DNA from: Algimonas arctica
GTDB lineage: Bacteria; Pseudomonadota; Alphaproteobacteria; Caulobacterales; Maricaulaceae
DNA: 64,000 nt
Direction of reading: 5' to 3'
Assembly: GCF_014652695.1 (NCBI RefSeq)
Contig: NZ_BMZH01000001.1
Span: 248,001-312,000 of the forward strand
Position numbers and translations under genes: made by a program. Of this stretch, positions 34,146-45,948 are shown one piece after another. The notes under the pieces are model-generated. The model did not search any database, was not told where the DNA came from, and was given only the letters and a program-made list of their open reading frames with translations. Every line of letters begins with the position of its first letter. Positions within the stretch are counted from its first letter, which is position 1.

Positions 34146-34367
34146 CTAGACGAACAGGATGATCATGGCGAGAACGAAGCCGAACAGGCCCGTCGCTTCG
34201 CAAAGCGCAAAACCGAGCAGCAGGTTTGTCTGCTGGCTGGCGGCTGCGGATGGGTTACGCAGAGCACCTTCGAGGTACTTTGAGAAGATCGAACCGATGC
34301 CAATGCCGGCGCCGATGAGGGCTGTACCAGCTAGGCCGGCACCGATGTAACGTGCTGCTTCTTCCAT
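34146..34367 (-). CDS. atpE: ATP synthase Fo subunit c
   Basis: 73 residues, the proteolipid of the rotor ring. Two hydrophobic helices flank the polar loop GALRNPSAAASQQ. The ion-carrying Glu lies in LLGFALCEATGLFGF. Nothing in the sequence suggests a sodium-binding variant over a proton one. GGAGAAA before the start gives a good ribosome site. Confidence 0.96.
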   Translation of the reverse strand: MEEAARYIGAGLAGTALIGAGIGIGSIFSKYLEGALRNPSAAASQQTNLLLGFALCEATGLFGFVLAMIILFV

Positions 34368-34408
34368 TTTATTTCTCCTTGGAAATCGCTGTGTTAAACG
34401 TGAAAAAC

Positions 34409-35161
34409 TTAGTGATGACCGACGTGATAGACGTCGTTCAGATAAACGCAGGTCAAGATTGCGAAAACGAAGGCTTGAAGCGCTGCGACAAGAAATTCAA
34501 GCGCGACGATCCCTAATGTTCCGACAACCGGAAGGATAACGCCGACGGACGTGATACCACCCTTGGCCAGCAAGAATGCAGCAAAGATAGCGAAAAGCTT
34601 CAACAGAACGTGGCCCGCAACCATATTGGCGAACAGACGCACGGCGAGTGTGACGGGGCGCGATAGGAACGAAATAATCTCAATCGGGATAATGATCAGA
34701 TACATTGGCAAAGGCAGGCCGGATGGGGCGAATATCTTAAACCACCCGAGGCCGTTTTTGAAAATACCCGCGACCATTACCATCAAGATCGTAAAAATGG
34801 CAAGCGCGGCAGTGACCGCAAGGTGCGACGTTGTTGTAAAGGCGTATGGGTTCATCCCGATCAGGTTAGAAAACAGAATGAAGAAAAATATTGCGAAGAC
34901 GTAAGGCATGAAGCGCATCGCTTCCGGCCCAACTGTGTCGCGAACCATGTCGGCGATAAATTCGTAGGACAATTCGCCCATCGACTGCATCCGTCCGGGG
35001 ATGAGCTTGCCGCGCATTGTCAGGATGAAAAATCCAATGATCAAAACGACAGACACGACCATCCAAAAGGACGAATTCGTCCAGGACACCGTTTGTCCGG
35101 CGATCTCAAATAGATCGGCTTCGCGCTCGATCTTAAACTGTTCCATGGGTCCGCTAGCCAC
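34409..35161 (-). CDS. atpB: ATP synthase Fo subunit a
   Basis: 250 residues, the proton channel. Motifs LSYEFIADMVRDTVG, FFILFSNLIGMNPYAFT, LAVRLFANMVAGHVLL (essential Arg) and LEFLVAALQAFVFAILTCVYLND are all visible; five to six membrane helices. GTG 35161 is used because AGGAG lies 7 nt upstream; an internal ATG at 35146 is the alternative. Follows atpI by 11 nt. Confidence 0.97.
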   Translation of the reverse strand: MASGPMEQFKIEREADLFEIAGQTVSWTNSSFWMVVSVVLIIGFFILTMRGKLIPGRMQSMGELSYEFIADMVRDTVGPEAMRFMPYVFAIFFFILFSNLIGMNPYAFTTTSHLAVTAALAIFTILMVMVAGIFKNGLGWFKIFAPSGLPLPMYLIIIPIEIISFLSRPVTLAVRLFANMVAGHVLLKLFAIFAAFLLAKGGITSVGVILPVVGTLGIVALEFLVAALQAFVFAILTCVYLNDVYHVGHH

Positions 35162-35172
35162 GTCCCGCTCCT

Positions 35173-35541
35173 TCAGTCTTCATCATCCGGTTCGGGGACT
35201 TTATCACCAATTGGCAAATGAGCCGATTTCGCATTCATGGCATCCGCCGTACGAAATACACTCATAAACCCGGCGGCAATGCCGAACCCAAGCCCTAAAA
35301 AAAAGCCCCAGGGTTTCGTTCCGAGGAGTGTGTCGATCCCAAGACCGAGAAACATCCCCACAAGAACGGACACCAGAAGCTCCGTGCTTAATCGCCATGC
35401 CATTCCAAGTAAGGAGTTGTCGTCTCTCTTATCGGGACCGATTTTTGCAGCGCGTCGCGCGTGAGCGCTAGCGAGCTTACTCTCGAGCGTGTCGAGATCG
35501 GTCGGCGAGGAGGGGTCGGACTGTCCGTTCTTTTCCGGCAT
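35173..35541 (-). CDS. atpI: ATP synthase assembly protein AtpI
   Basis: 122 residues. Two membrane helices near residues 55-75 and 85-105 with WRLSTELLVSVLVGMFLGLG, LGTKPWGFFLGLGFGIAAGF and MSVFRT are typical of alphaproteobacterial AtpI, which helps build the c-ring. The N-terminal third is hydrophilic. ATG 35541 is chosen (a TTG three codons earlier is possible). It leads the Fo operon, with a promoter candidate about 60 nt upstream. Confidence 0.9.
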   Translation of the reverse strand: MPEKNGQSDPSSPTDLDTLESKLASAHARRAAKIGPDKRDDNSLLGMAWRLSTELLVSVLVGMFLGLGIDTLLGTKPWGFFLGLGFGIAAGFMSVFRTADAMNAKSAHLPIGDKVPEPDDED

Positions 35542-35601
35542 GAAAACCAAGTGTTACGCCTCCAAAAGAGTACTGGGACAGCACCCTTCGAAAGCGCGCT
35601 C

Positions 35602-35630
35602 TACCTAACCAAGCGGATAGGGGAAGTCAA
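35602..35630 (-). promoter_or_regulatory. Promoter candidate of the atp Fo operon
   Basis: Read on the minus strand, TTGACT (35625-35630) is followed after 17 nt by TAGGTA (35602-35607). The -35 is good and the -10 poor. It is the best candidate in the 278-nt gap between atpI and smc; the rest of the gap shows no gene. Confidence 0.35.
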
Positions 35631-35819
35631 CAATGGTAGGCGCGTTGTTAAGTCGCTGTTATCACATGTAAATTTCGTTTTTCGTAAAGGTTTTGACAGA
35701 CTTTTTTCAGAACGGTTCAAAGCCAACGCGAGTCAGCCGTCTTGAGGGCATAATTTAGGAAGAACACCTATCTCGTCATCAGTCCCGGTTAGAAATGCTT
35801 TGGCGAGTGTCCCGACAAA

Positions 35820-38800
35820 TTATTCTGCGGCCACCAACTCTTCGGCGCGTGCGAGCTCGACGGACAGCAATTGCGACACGCCTTGCTCAGCCATTGTCAC
35901 GCCGAATAGACGGTCCATGCGGCTCATGGTGACAGGGTTGTGGGTGATGGCGATGAATTTCGTGTTGGTGAGGCGTTTCATCTCGTCCAGCACATCGCAA
36001 TAGCGCCCGACATTATAATCATCGAGCGGCGCATCGACTTCATCGAGAACACAGACCGGCGCTGGGTTGGACAGGAAGACGGCGAAAATCAGTGCCGTCG
36101 CGGTCAACGCTTGCTCCCCACCAGAGAGAAGGCTCATCGGTTTGAGTGTTTTACCCGGCGGACGAGCGAAAACTTCTAGGCCCGCTTCCAGAGGATCGTC
36201 GCTTTCTGTCAGGCTCAGCCACGCTTCGCCGCCCCCAAACAGGGTGACGAAGAGCTTGGCGAAATGGCCATTCACGACATCGAAGGCTTCGAGCAGGCGC
36301 TGACGCCCTTCGGTATTCAACTCATCAATACCTTCGCGTAAACGTGCGATGGCTTTGATCAAGTCTTCGCGTTCGGTGACCATGGTGTTGAGCGTTTCTT
36401 CTTGCTCAACCGCTTCTTCATCCGCACGTAGATTGACGCTGCCGAGCTTCTCGCGTTCTGACGCTAACCGTTCTAGCTTTCGCTCTATATCGTTCTCAGA
36501 CAGGGCCAATTCTGGCGAGAGCTCGCCGAGGTGTTCACTCAGTTCTGACGGTTCGCATTGCAGCGTTTCGTTAATACGCGCTTTGGTCTCGCCAATCCGT
36601 TCTTTCGCCGCAATGAGTCGCGCGTCGGCACCGGCACGCGCCTCTCGGGCTTCTCCGGCCAGACGCTCCAGATCGCGCGCGTTGATTTCAGCCTCACGCA
36701 GTGCCGTTTCTGCCCCCGCGAGCGAATCGGCGGCCGTTTTACGCCGGGCTTCTGCGTCACCTAATTGGGCGAAGAGCGCTCTGCGGCGGTCTTCGAATTT
36801 ATCCGGCCCTTCCGTCGCGGCCTGATAGTTCATTTCGGTGGCATCACGGCGGCCTTGCAAGGTCGCGACACGGTCGGTAGCTTGGCTTTGGCGACGGTTC
36901 CAATCCGAGCGTTCCGACTCGACCGCTTTTAACCGCGTTGTCCGGGCGTCAATGGCGTTCCGTAGTGATCGATAGGTTGTGTTTTTTTCGTCAGCATCCG
37001 CGCGTGCCGCAAAAAGCCGCTCTGAAAGAGCTTCACGTTTCGGACCCAAAGTTTCGTCGCGATCCGCGCCATCGACAGCGGACTTGGCCGCGTCGCGTTG
37101 TTGACGCAACTCTGTGATTTCGGACTGCAGGCGCTCAATGCGCTCTTCTAAGGATCGCTTTTGCGCCGTTTCGCGGGCGACATCCGTTTCATATTGCGCA
37201 AAGGCGGCTTGCGCGGCCCGTTCTTTGCGTTCCAGCTCGGGCAGGACGGCACGAGCGGTGGCCGCCCGGTCCTTGGCGGCGTTTCGACGATCACGGGCGC
37301 GCTCAAAAGCGGTTTGCGCTTGCGTTACAGCGTCTTCCGCGGCGTCGATTTCCGCGACCATATCTTGCAAGCGGCCTTGTTGCTTTAACCGAACGGAGGC
37401 GGCTGTTTCTGCGCCCGCTTCCATCACAAACCCATCCCAACGAATGACATGACCCCCGCGGGTGACAAGACGCTGACCGGGTTTGAGCTGTGATGCTAAA
37501 TCAACCGCACTGTCGGTGACACCGATTTGACCCAATCGGGCGACCAGCTCCGCCGGGCCGCTGACAAGATGAGAGAGCGGTGTCGCACCAGACGGGAGAG
37601 ACTGAGACGCTTCCGCCGCGCCCGTCCACCGCAAAGTCGCACTGCCGCCAACGCCGGCTTCTAAATCTTCGCCAAGCGCGGCGGCCAGCGCTTGCTCATA
37701 TCCTTTTTGGACCGTGATTTGTGACAGGGCGGTGGCGTGATCGCGGGACCCGCGATTAACGATCCGGTCCAGCGCAGACCGCTCAGACGTGAGTACGCCG
37801 AGTGCAGACTTGGCATCTGACAAAGCTTCCCGCGCAACTTGATCCGCTTCCTCCGCTTCATTCCGACGCGCCGCTGCGTCACGTTCCGCCGATTTGGCGG
37901 CTTCGAGGGCCGTCAGCGCATCCTTGGCGGATGCCGTAAACAGGTTCGCCGACGCGCCGCTATCGGATGACATGGACGCCAGTTTCGACTGGGCATCTTC
38001 GAGTTCACGTAACCGACCCGATAAACGGCGTTCCGATTGGTCTAATTCCCGCGCGGCGCTTTCCGCCCGGGCCGTTTGTCCGGCGATCAATGTCGTGAGT
38101 TCGGACATATCTGCTTCGATCTGATTGCGCAGACGCAACGCCACTTCGGCCTCATCTTGCGCCGCATCGAGCGTGGCCGATTGGTCGCCAACCGCAGCGA
38201 GATTATCATATTCGATTTTCAGCCGCGCTTCGGCTGTTTGTGCGTCAACAAGAATGCCGCTTTCGCGTTCAATGTCCGCGCTGAGCTGTTCGATTTGCGC
38301 TTTAAGCTTGCGGACTTCCGATGTCGCGGCTTGCTCGTCAGCTTCCAGCGATTCTTTGGCCGCATTCAATCGGGCGAGGACCGCGGCCGCGATCAATTGT
38401 TCTTCTTGCTTGGGCTTGAGTGTGCCGGACAGATCGGCGGCGAGACGTTGGGCTTCGGTCGCTTTTAGAGCCGTGTCTTGAACATTGGCTTCACACGCTC
38501 GTAGCGCGTCGGTGGCTCCAGACAATGTGTCCAAGGCAGCAACCCAACGTTTCCGCCATAGGAGCGCTTTATATTCATGGATTTCGCCCGCGAGCCGCTT
38601 GTAGCGCGACGCTTGCCGCGATTGACGGCGTAGGCTCAACAACTGGCTTTCGATCTGCGCGACAATATCTTGCAAACGGTCGAGATTATTTTCGGCAGCC
38701 CGAAGACGTAGTTCCGCTTCGTGACGGCGGGAATGAAGCCCCGATATCCCAGCCGCCTCTTCCAACACCCGGCGGCGGTTGGCGGGTTTAGCGGAAATCA

Positions 38801-39263
38801 GCTCGCTGATTTGGTTTTGTCGGACGAGAGCCGGGGAGTTTGCCCCGGTGGACGCATCGGCGAAGAGAAGCTGCACATCCTTGGCGCGCACAGTCTTGCC
38901 ATTGACTTTATAGGTCGACCCTTTGCCTTTGGTGATAACCCGCATAACTTCGAGTTGTTCGGAATCATTGAAGGCCGCAGGGGCCACCCGCGCGCTATTA
39001 TCAATTGTTAGTGTGACATGGGCTTGGTTGCGGCCTTGTCGTTGGCGCGTTCCAGAGAAGATGACATCTTCCATCTGTGCGCCGCGCATGGCCTTGGCAC
39101 TATTCGCGCCCATGACCCAGCGCAAAGCTTCGAGCAGGTTGGATTTGCCGCAACCATTGGGTCCGACGACGCCCGTCAGACCCGGTTCTATAATAAAATC
39201 AGTGGGTTCGACGAAGCTCTTAAAGCCTGTCAGATTGATCTTGTCGAAGACCAGCGAGCCCAT
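35820..39263 (-). CDS. smc: Chromosome segregation ATPase SMC
   Basis: 1147 residues. SMC dimers hold and organise the chromosome with ScpA/ScpB (242-1815). Walker A VVGPNGCGKSNLLEAL is near residue 32. Long coiled coils surround a hinge (about residues 500-620, with ALGEDLEAGVGGSATL). The C-terminal signature LLSGGEQALTATALIFAVF and Walker B PVCVLDEVDAPLDDYNVG complete the ATPase head. It is followed closely by the dsbA-like gene downstream on the same strand side (4 nt). Length is typical. Confidence 0.97.
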   Translation of the reverse strand: MGSLVFDKINLTGFKSFVEPTDFIIEPGLTGVVGPNGCGKSNLLEALRWVMGANSAKAMRGAQMEDVIFSGTRQRQGRNQAHVTLTIDNSARVAPAAFNDSEQLEVMRVITKGKGSTYKVNGKTVRAKDVQLLFADASTGANSPALVRQNQISELISAKPANRRRVLEEAAGISGLHSRRHEAELRLRAAENNLDRLQDIVAQIESQLLSLRRQSRQASRYKRLAGEIHEYKALLWRKRWVAALDTLSGATDALRACEANVQDTALKATEAQRLAADLSGTLKPKQEEQLIAAAVLARLNAAKESLEADEQAATSEVRKLKAQIEQLSADIERESGILVDAQTAEARLKIEYDNLAAVGDQSATLDAAQDEAEVALRLRNQIEADMSELTTLIAGQTARAESAARELDQSERRLSGRLRELEDAQSKLASMSSDSGASANLFTASAKDALTALEAAKSAERDAAARRNEAEEADQVAREALSDAKSALGVLTSERSALDRIVNRGSRDHATALSQITVQKGYEQALAAALGEDLEAGVGGSATLRWTGAAEASQSLPSGATPLSHLVSGPAELVARLGQIGVTDSAVDLASQLKPGQRLVTRGGHVIRWDGFVMEAGAETAASVRLKQQGRLQDMVAEIDAAEDAVTQAQTAFERARDRRNAAKDRAATARAVLPELERKERAAQAAFAQYETDVARETAQKRSLEERIERLQSEITELRQQRDAAKSAVDGADRDETLGPKREALSERLFAARADADEKNTTYRSLRNAIDARTTRLKAVESERSDWNRRQSQATDRVATLQGRRDATEMNYQAATEGPDKFEDRRRALFAQLGDAEARRKTAADSLAGAETALREAEINARDLERLAGEAREARAGADARLIAAKERIGETKARINETLQCEPSELSEHLGELSPELALSENDIERKLERLASEREKLGSVNLRADEEAVEQEETLNTMVTEREDLIKAIARLREGIDELNTEGRQRLLEAFDVVNGHFAKLFVTLFGGGEAWLSLTESDDPLEAGLEVFARPPGKTLKPMSLLSGGEQALTATALIFAVFLSNPAPVCVLDEVDAPLDDYNVGRYCDVLDEMKRLTNTKFIAITHNPVTMSRMDRLFGVTMAEQGVSQLLSVELARAEELVAAE

Positions 39264-39266
39264 AAT

Positions 39267-39986
39267 TTATTCAGCAGACTCAACAGTAGGTGTCTCTTCG
39301 TCCGTCACCTCAGAAGGTGTTTCACCGAGTAGACCCATAAGGACTTCGTCCATCGCTTCGACAGATCCGATTTTAGCGGCTTTGCCATTAATGAAGAATG
39401 CCGGAGTTCCGGTGACGCCCTCATCAAAACCTTGCTCCATTTTACTATTGATATGATCGCGATGGGCCTCATTGGCCATACAGGTCGCAAACTCTTCTTC
39501 GCTCAGGCCGGACGCTTTGGCGAGATTGATATAGGCGGTCCGGGCATTCCCAGCCTGCGCCATCTGTGTGATTTGTTGCAAACGATCAAACTGGAGCTTG
39601 ATGTTTTTGAAGTAGTTATCAGGATCGGCGCAGAGCGCGATTTTGAACCCGGCTTCTGCCAATTGTGGGTTACCAGTCAGGAATTCGCGAAAGACGAACC
39701 GGACTTTACCCGTATCAACATAGCGCGCCTTGAATTCAGGATAGACCGTCTGATGCCAATAGGAGCAGCCAGGGCAGGTTACAGACGCATATTCCACGAT
39801 GACAAGCGGCGCATCGACGCGGCCAATGGCGTGATCGTCGGGGCGCTCATAAGATGTTCGGTCCGCAGTTGACGCTGTCGTGGGCGTGCTCGTTGCGGTT
39901 CCGTCTGTTGTCTCGGCGGCATTTCCACACGCCGTAAATAAGGCTGCAGTGCCGATGAGGAGTGTTGTGCGAATCAGTGAGGCCAT
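39267..39986 (-). CDS. DsbA-family thiol-disulfide oxidoreductase, lipoprotein
   Basis: 239 residues. MASLIRTTLLIGTAALFTACG has a lipobox, so the protein is probably membrane anchored in the periplasm. A Thr/Ser-rich linker precedes the thioredoxin fold with YASVTCPGCSYWHQTV, giving a CPGC active site, then EFLTGNPQLAEAGFKIALCA and the cis-Pro region GVTGTPAFFINGKAA. This is the ScsC/DsbA-like type with an inserted helical domain. ATG 39986 is chosen. Ends 3 nt before smc begins, so it may be co-transcribed with smc. Confidence 0.88.
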   Translation of the reverse strand: MASLIRTTLLIGTAALFTACGNAAETTDGTATSTPTTASTADRTSYERPDDHAIGRVDAPLVIVEYASVTCPGCSYWHQTVYPEFKARYVDTGKVRFVFREFLTGNPQLAEAGFKIALCADPDNYFKNIKLQFDRLQQITQMAQAGNARTAYINLAKASGLSEEEFATCMANEAHRDHINSKMEQGFDEGVTGTPAFFINGKAAKIGSVEAMDEVLMGLLGETPSEVTDEETPTVESAE

Positions 39987-40093
39987 GGTGGAGCATCCCG
40001 AATTGGAGGTGGAGTTCAAGCCGTGCCTAAACGAATCAGGGGCGCGGATCAGCTATAAAAGACGGTGTTTGTGGATAGCCCGTGGCGTAAACA

Positions 40094-40753
40094 CTAAGGA
40101 CGGGCAGAGGAACGACCTTCAACCCAGCCTTTGATCGCGTTTGCATCATTCGCGCCGTTCATCACAGAGCCATTGAAAATGAAGGAAGGAATGTTGGAAA
40201 TTCCGGCGGCTGCAGCACGATCAGCAGAGGTTTGAAGCGTTTCCATATGAACTTCTTCGCTGAGACAGGCGGCAATACTGGCCGCGTCATCTAAGCCGGC
40301 GACTTTGGCGATGCCGTCATATTGTGACTTGATCATCATGCCGTCATTGGACCCAGCTGCCTTAAGGATCGTGTCTTGTCGGGCGAATTGATCTTCAATA
40401 ACCTTCATATAATCCTCTTCAACCGCACATTCTGCCATCAAAAACCCGGTGAGGGAGAGTTGCAGAGGCTGACTTGGAAGAGGGCGAAATATAACGCGGA
40501 GTTTTCCGGTTTCAATCAGGTCGGATTTTACCACTGGCCAATCTTTGGCAAACCAGCTGCCGCAATGCGGACAAACATTCGACGCATAGACAATAAGGTT
40601 GTTTTGAGCGTCCGCGCTGCCAATTACATTATCCGTTGGCGCTTCGCTGAACACATGGGTTGGTGTGGGATGATCATGACCGTCAGTCGTGGGATCCGCA
40701 AATGCCGGTGCGGCGACGAAAAGAGATAAAGCGATAATCGACGCGCGGATCAT
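40094..40753 (-). CDS. DsbA-family thiol-disulfide oxidoreductase
   Basis: 219 residues. A cleavable signal peptide (RASIIALSLFVAAPAFA) leads to a DsbA-like fold with IVYASNVCPHCGSWFAKDW, giving a CPHC active site as in DsbA, and the cis-Pro region ISNIPSFIFNGSV. It is a second, weakly similar copy beside the lipoprotein version; the pair may differ in redox direction or client range. The start overlaps the DciA-like gene's stop by 4 nt. Confidence 0.88.
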   Translation of the reverse strand: MIRASIIALSLFVAAPAFADPTTDGHDHPTPTHVFSEAPTDNVIGSADAQNNLIVYASNVCPHCGSWFAKDWPVVKSDLIETGKLRVIFRPLPSQPLQLSLTGFLMAECAVEEDYMKVIEDQFARQDTILKAAGSNDGMMIKSQYDGIAKVAGLDDAASIAACLSEEVHMETLQTSADRAAAAGISNIPSFIFNGSVMNGANDANAIKGWVEGRSSARP

Positions 40754-41313
40754 GATTGGTTCCTAATAACTTCGCGGCCGAGCCGCCCCAAGACATCCTT
40801 TAACCGCTCATTGCGGACTTGTGTAAGGCCTTCGCGCAGTGCGTGTTCTTCTGAAGGGGTCAACCCACGTTTGGGTTTCTCGGCGGGAGATGTATTGGCG
40901 GTTGGGGCCGATTGGACAACCTGAATGCGGGACACATGGCCTTCGCCAAGGTGGGTGTTCAGGCGCTGCAAAATAGGGCCTGAGGCCGCTAAAATGAGCG
41001 CGGCAGCGGGGCCGGGCGCGCTAATCACAAGTGTCCGTTCACCGTTACTGGCCCGAAACCGGACGGGGCTGCTGATCTTTGACCACCGTGGGCCCATAAT
41101 CTCCGGCCAAACATCGGCCAATGCGAGGGCGGAGCTGCCCCGTTTTTGCCCGCCTTTTTTGGCGAGTGGACGCATAACCCGGTTCACGGCCATGCCCGCG
41201 CTTGGTAACATACGGGCTTGCGGACGAGCGCGACGCGCTTCTAGGTAGCGCTCGACTTTGGCGCGCTCAGCGGGTGTGAGAGGACGGTTTGTCACGCGTG
41301 ACTTATCCGTCAT
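40750..41313 (-). CDS. DciA-like protein (DUF721)
   Basis: 187 residues. The DUF721 core is LALADVWPEIMGPRWSKIS followed by RTLVISAPGPAAALILAA and LQRLNTHLGEG. DUF721 includes DciA, the ancestral helicase loader that brings DnaB to the origin, so the same role is plausible here. The N- and C-terminal parts are basic and disordered. It is coupled with the CPHC oxidoreductase and diverges from mutY. Confidence 0.8.
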   Translation of the reverse strand: MTDKSRVTNRPLTPAERAKVERYLEARRARPQARMLPSAGMAVNRVMRPLAKKGGQKRGSSALALADVWPEIMGPRWSKISSPVRFRASNGERTLVISAPGPAAALILAASGPILQRLNTHLGEGHVSRIQVVQSAPTANTSPAEKPKRGLTPSEEHALREGLTQVRNERLKDVLGRLGREVIRNQS

Positions 41314-41370
41314 TACGGGCGGCAGGTAAAGCGAACAGGACTGCGCTTAGAATTAACAAATAGAAACGCC

Positions 41371-43646
<2,276 letters not shown>

Positions 43647-43776
43647 TTAAACCCGATATTTTTCAAAGGTTAACGGAAATTAGGGTCGGTAAATATCCAC
43701 AGGTCAGAACGTTAACTTTTACCGTTGCGCTTTGGTCCATTAGAAGGCCATAAAGATCGCAATGAAGGGAAATTTT

Positions 43777-45084
43777 ATGAAGACTACACTCCTCGCAACA
43801 GCCCTATTTATGGCGGCGACCCCGGCTTTTGCTGCAGATATGAGCACCGAGTTACGCACCCATGTGCAGGCCGATTATGACGCGAACCTGTCGAGCCTGT
43901 TTGTTCACCTTCATGAAAATCCGGAACTTTCCTTTCGTGAATTTGAGACATCAAAACGTATCGCGTCCGAACTGACCGCGCTGGGATATGACGTGACAAC
44001 TGGCGTGGGCCAGACCGGAGTCGTCGCTGTGCTGAAAAATGGTGACGGTCCAACCGTTATGATTCGCGCCGATATGGACGGACTTCCGGTCAAGGAAGAC
44101 ACGGGGCTGTCCTACGCCTCGACGGCGACACAGATCGGAATCGACGGGATCGAAAATCCGGTCATGCATGCCTGCGGACATGATGTGCATATGACATCAC
44201 TGATCGGCACGGCGCGTCAACTGATGCGGCTCAAGGACGATTGGTCGGGGACGCTCGTTCTGATTGGACAACCGGCCGAGGAAATTATCTCCGGTGCGCG
44301 CGCGATGATTAAGGACGGTCTTTATGAGCGTTTCCCAAAACCGGACTACGCCATTGGGTTCCACGTTGGGGCCGCGGGCCCGGCGGGTAAAATCATGGTG
44401 CCTAAGGGACTCGCCTACTCAAGCTCCGATAGTGTCGATATTCATGTTCACGGCGTCGGTACGCACGGGGCCTCGCCGCACCAAGGGGTTGACCCCATTT
44501 TAGTCGCTAGCGCCATTGTCGTGAATCTACAAAGCATCGTCAGTCGATCCATTAGCCCGCTCCAACCCGGTGTCATTACAGTCGGCACCTTCAACGCCGG
44601 AAGAAAGAACAATATTATTGGCGATCAAGCCGAGTTGAAACTCACCGTTCGGTCGGATGACCCTGAGGTTCGCACAACACTGCTCGACTCTATCGATCGT
44701 GTCGCAAGAGGCACGGCAATCGCTTACGGCGTCCCTGAGACCTTAATGCCCGAAGTGACACGGCTCTCGCGCAATACGCCGCCTCTGAAAAATGATGAGG
44801 AAGCAGCCATATTTGTGGAACAGGCTCTTGTCGCAGCGATGGGAGCGGACACGATCGTCGAACCGATCCGCCTTGGTATGGGCGCGGAAGATTTTGCTGA
44901 GTATATCACGCCGGAACTTGGCGTAACGGGCGTCTTTCTATCGGTTGGCGGCACACCGGTTGACGAGTTGGACACAGCCGCAGGGCATCACTCGCCATTC
45001 TTCAAAATTGCGCCGGAACCGTCGATCACAGCGGGAACCGAAGCGATGACCCTAACGGCGATGAGCCTATTTAACCGGGAATAG
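43777..45084 (+). CDS. Secreted M20-family amidohydrolase/carboxypeptidase
   Basis: 435 residues. A signal peptide (KTTLLATALFMAATPAFA) is followed by the M20D fold: LHENPELSFREFET, VMIRADMDGLPVKE, MHACGHDVHMTSLIG and the His/Glu region GQPAEEIISGARAM, which hold metal ligands. GAEDFAEYITPELGV near the end is a further conserved block. These enzymes cleave amide bonds of N-acyl amino acids or peptides; the signal peptide places it in the periplasm. Start ATG 43777 is favoured by AAGGGA upstream over ATG 43762. Confidence 0.88.
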   Translation: MKTTLLATALFMAATPAFAADMSTELRTHVQADYDANLSSLFVHLHENPELSFREFETSKRIASELTALGYDVTTGVGQTGVVAVLKNGDGPTVMIRADMDGLPVKEDTGLSYASTATQIGIDGIENPVMHACGHDVHMTSLIGTARQLMRLKDDWSGTLVLIGQPAEEIISGARAMIKDGLYERFPKPDYAIGFHVGAAGPAGKIMVPKGLAYSSSDSVDIHVHGVGTHGASPHQGVDPILVASAIVVNLQSIVSRSISPLQPGVITVGTFNAGRKNNIIGDQAELKLTVRSDDPEVRTTLLDSIDRVARGTAIAYGVPETLMPEVTRLSRNTPPLKNDEEAAIFVEQALVAAMGADTIVEPIRLGMGAEDFAEYITPELGVTGVFLSVGGTPVDELDTAAGHHSPFFKIAPEPSITAGTEAMTLTAMSLFNRE

Positions 45085-45150
45085 TGACCACCTGTGGACC
45101 AATACGCGCGCAGGTTTCGATCTGCGCGCGAAATCGGCTAAGCACGCCCC

Positions 45151-45945
45151 ATGCGCCAATATCTCGACCTTCTCGCCCACGTTATGGAAAAAGGCACAGA
45201 CCGCAGTGACCGGACGGGCACGGGCACGCGCGGCGTGTTCGGCTATCAGATGCGCTTTGATCTGGCCGACGGCTTTCCGATGGTCACGACCAAGAAACTG
45301 CACCGCAAGTCCATCATCCACGAACTCCTCTGGTTCGTCGCGGGCGATACGAACATCACTTACCTGCAAGAGAATAGCGTCAAAATTTGGGATGCGTGGG
45401 CGGACGAAGACGGTGATCTCGGCCCGGTCTACGGCAAGCAATGGCGCCGCTGGGAAGGCCCAGACGGCAAAGTCATTGATCAGCTTATACAGGTCATTGA
45501 GAGTATTAAGACCAACCCGAATTCGCGGCGTCACATTGTTAGCGCGTGGAATCCCGCCGATGTTGAGGACATGGCCCTGCCGCCGTGTCACTGCCTGTTT
45601 CAATTCTTTGTCGCGGATGGGAAATTGTCCTGTCAGCTCTATCAACGCAGCGCCGACATTTTCCTCGGTGTCCCATTCAATATCGCGAGCTACGCGCTGC
45701 TCACCCACATGGTCGCGCAAGTCTGCGGTCTAGAAGTCGGTGACTTCGTCCACACGTTCGGCGACGCGCATATCTATCACAATCATTTCGACCAAGTGCG
45801 CGAACAGCTTACGCGCGAACCGATGGGGCTGCCGACGTTAGAATTGAACCCGGATGTGACGGATATTGAGGGCTTTACGTATGCGGACGTGAAACTGGCG
45901 GGCTATAAAGCGCACCCGCATATTGCGGGGAAAGTGGCGGTGTAA
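45151..45945 (+). CDS. thyA: Thymidylate synthase ThyA
   Basis: 264 residues. It makes dTMP from dUMP with methylenetetrahydrofolate. [19 protein letters not shown], the Cys nucleophile in [13 protein letters not shown], the phosphate-binding [20 protein letters not shown] and [14 protein letters not shown] are all present. The length is exactly that of bacterial ThyA. The usual companion folA is 2.4 kb away at 48364, separated by an AT-rich broken gene and three minus-strand genes. Confidence 0.98.
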   Translation: MRQYLDLLAHVMEKGTDRSDRTGTGTRGVFGYQMRFDLADGFPMVTTKKLHRKSIIHELLWFVAGDTNITYLQENSVKIWDAWADEDGDLGPVYGKQWRRWEGPDGKVIDQLIQVIESIKTNPNSRRHIVSAWNPADVEDMALPPCHCLFQFFVADGKLSCQLYQRSADIFLGVPFNIASYALLTHMVAQVCGLEVGDFVHTFGDAHIYHNHFDQVREQLTREPMGLPTLELNPDVTDIEGFTYADVKLAGYKAHPHIAGKVAV

Positions 45946-45948
45946 GGT

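Noticed and set aside
35590-35632. tRNA-like D-arm read on the minus strand (GGTTAGGTAGAGC) upstream of atpI
   Set aside because: No acceptor stem, no paired anticodon stem and no GTTCRA T-arm. It is better explained as part of the promoter region.
36349-36825. Long Ser/Arg-rich ORFs antisense to smc
   Set aside because: Composition mirrors the coiled-coil codon pattern of smc on the other strand; typical shadow frames.
45067-45720. 217-aa antisense ORF over thyA
   Set aside because: Runs opposite to a firm ThyA gene and shows no domain of its own.
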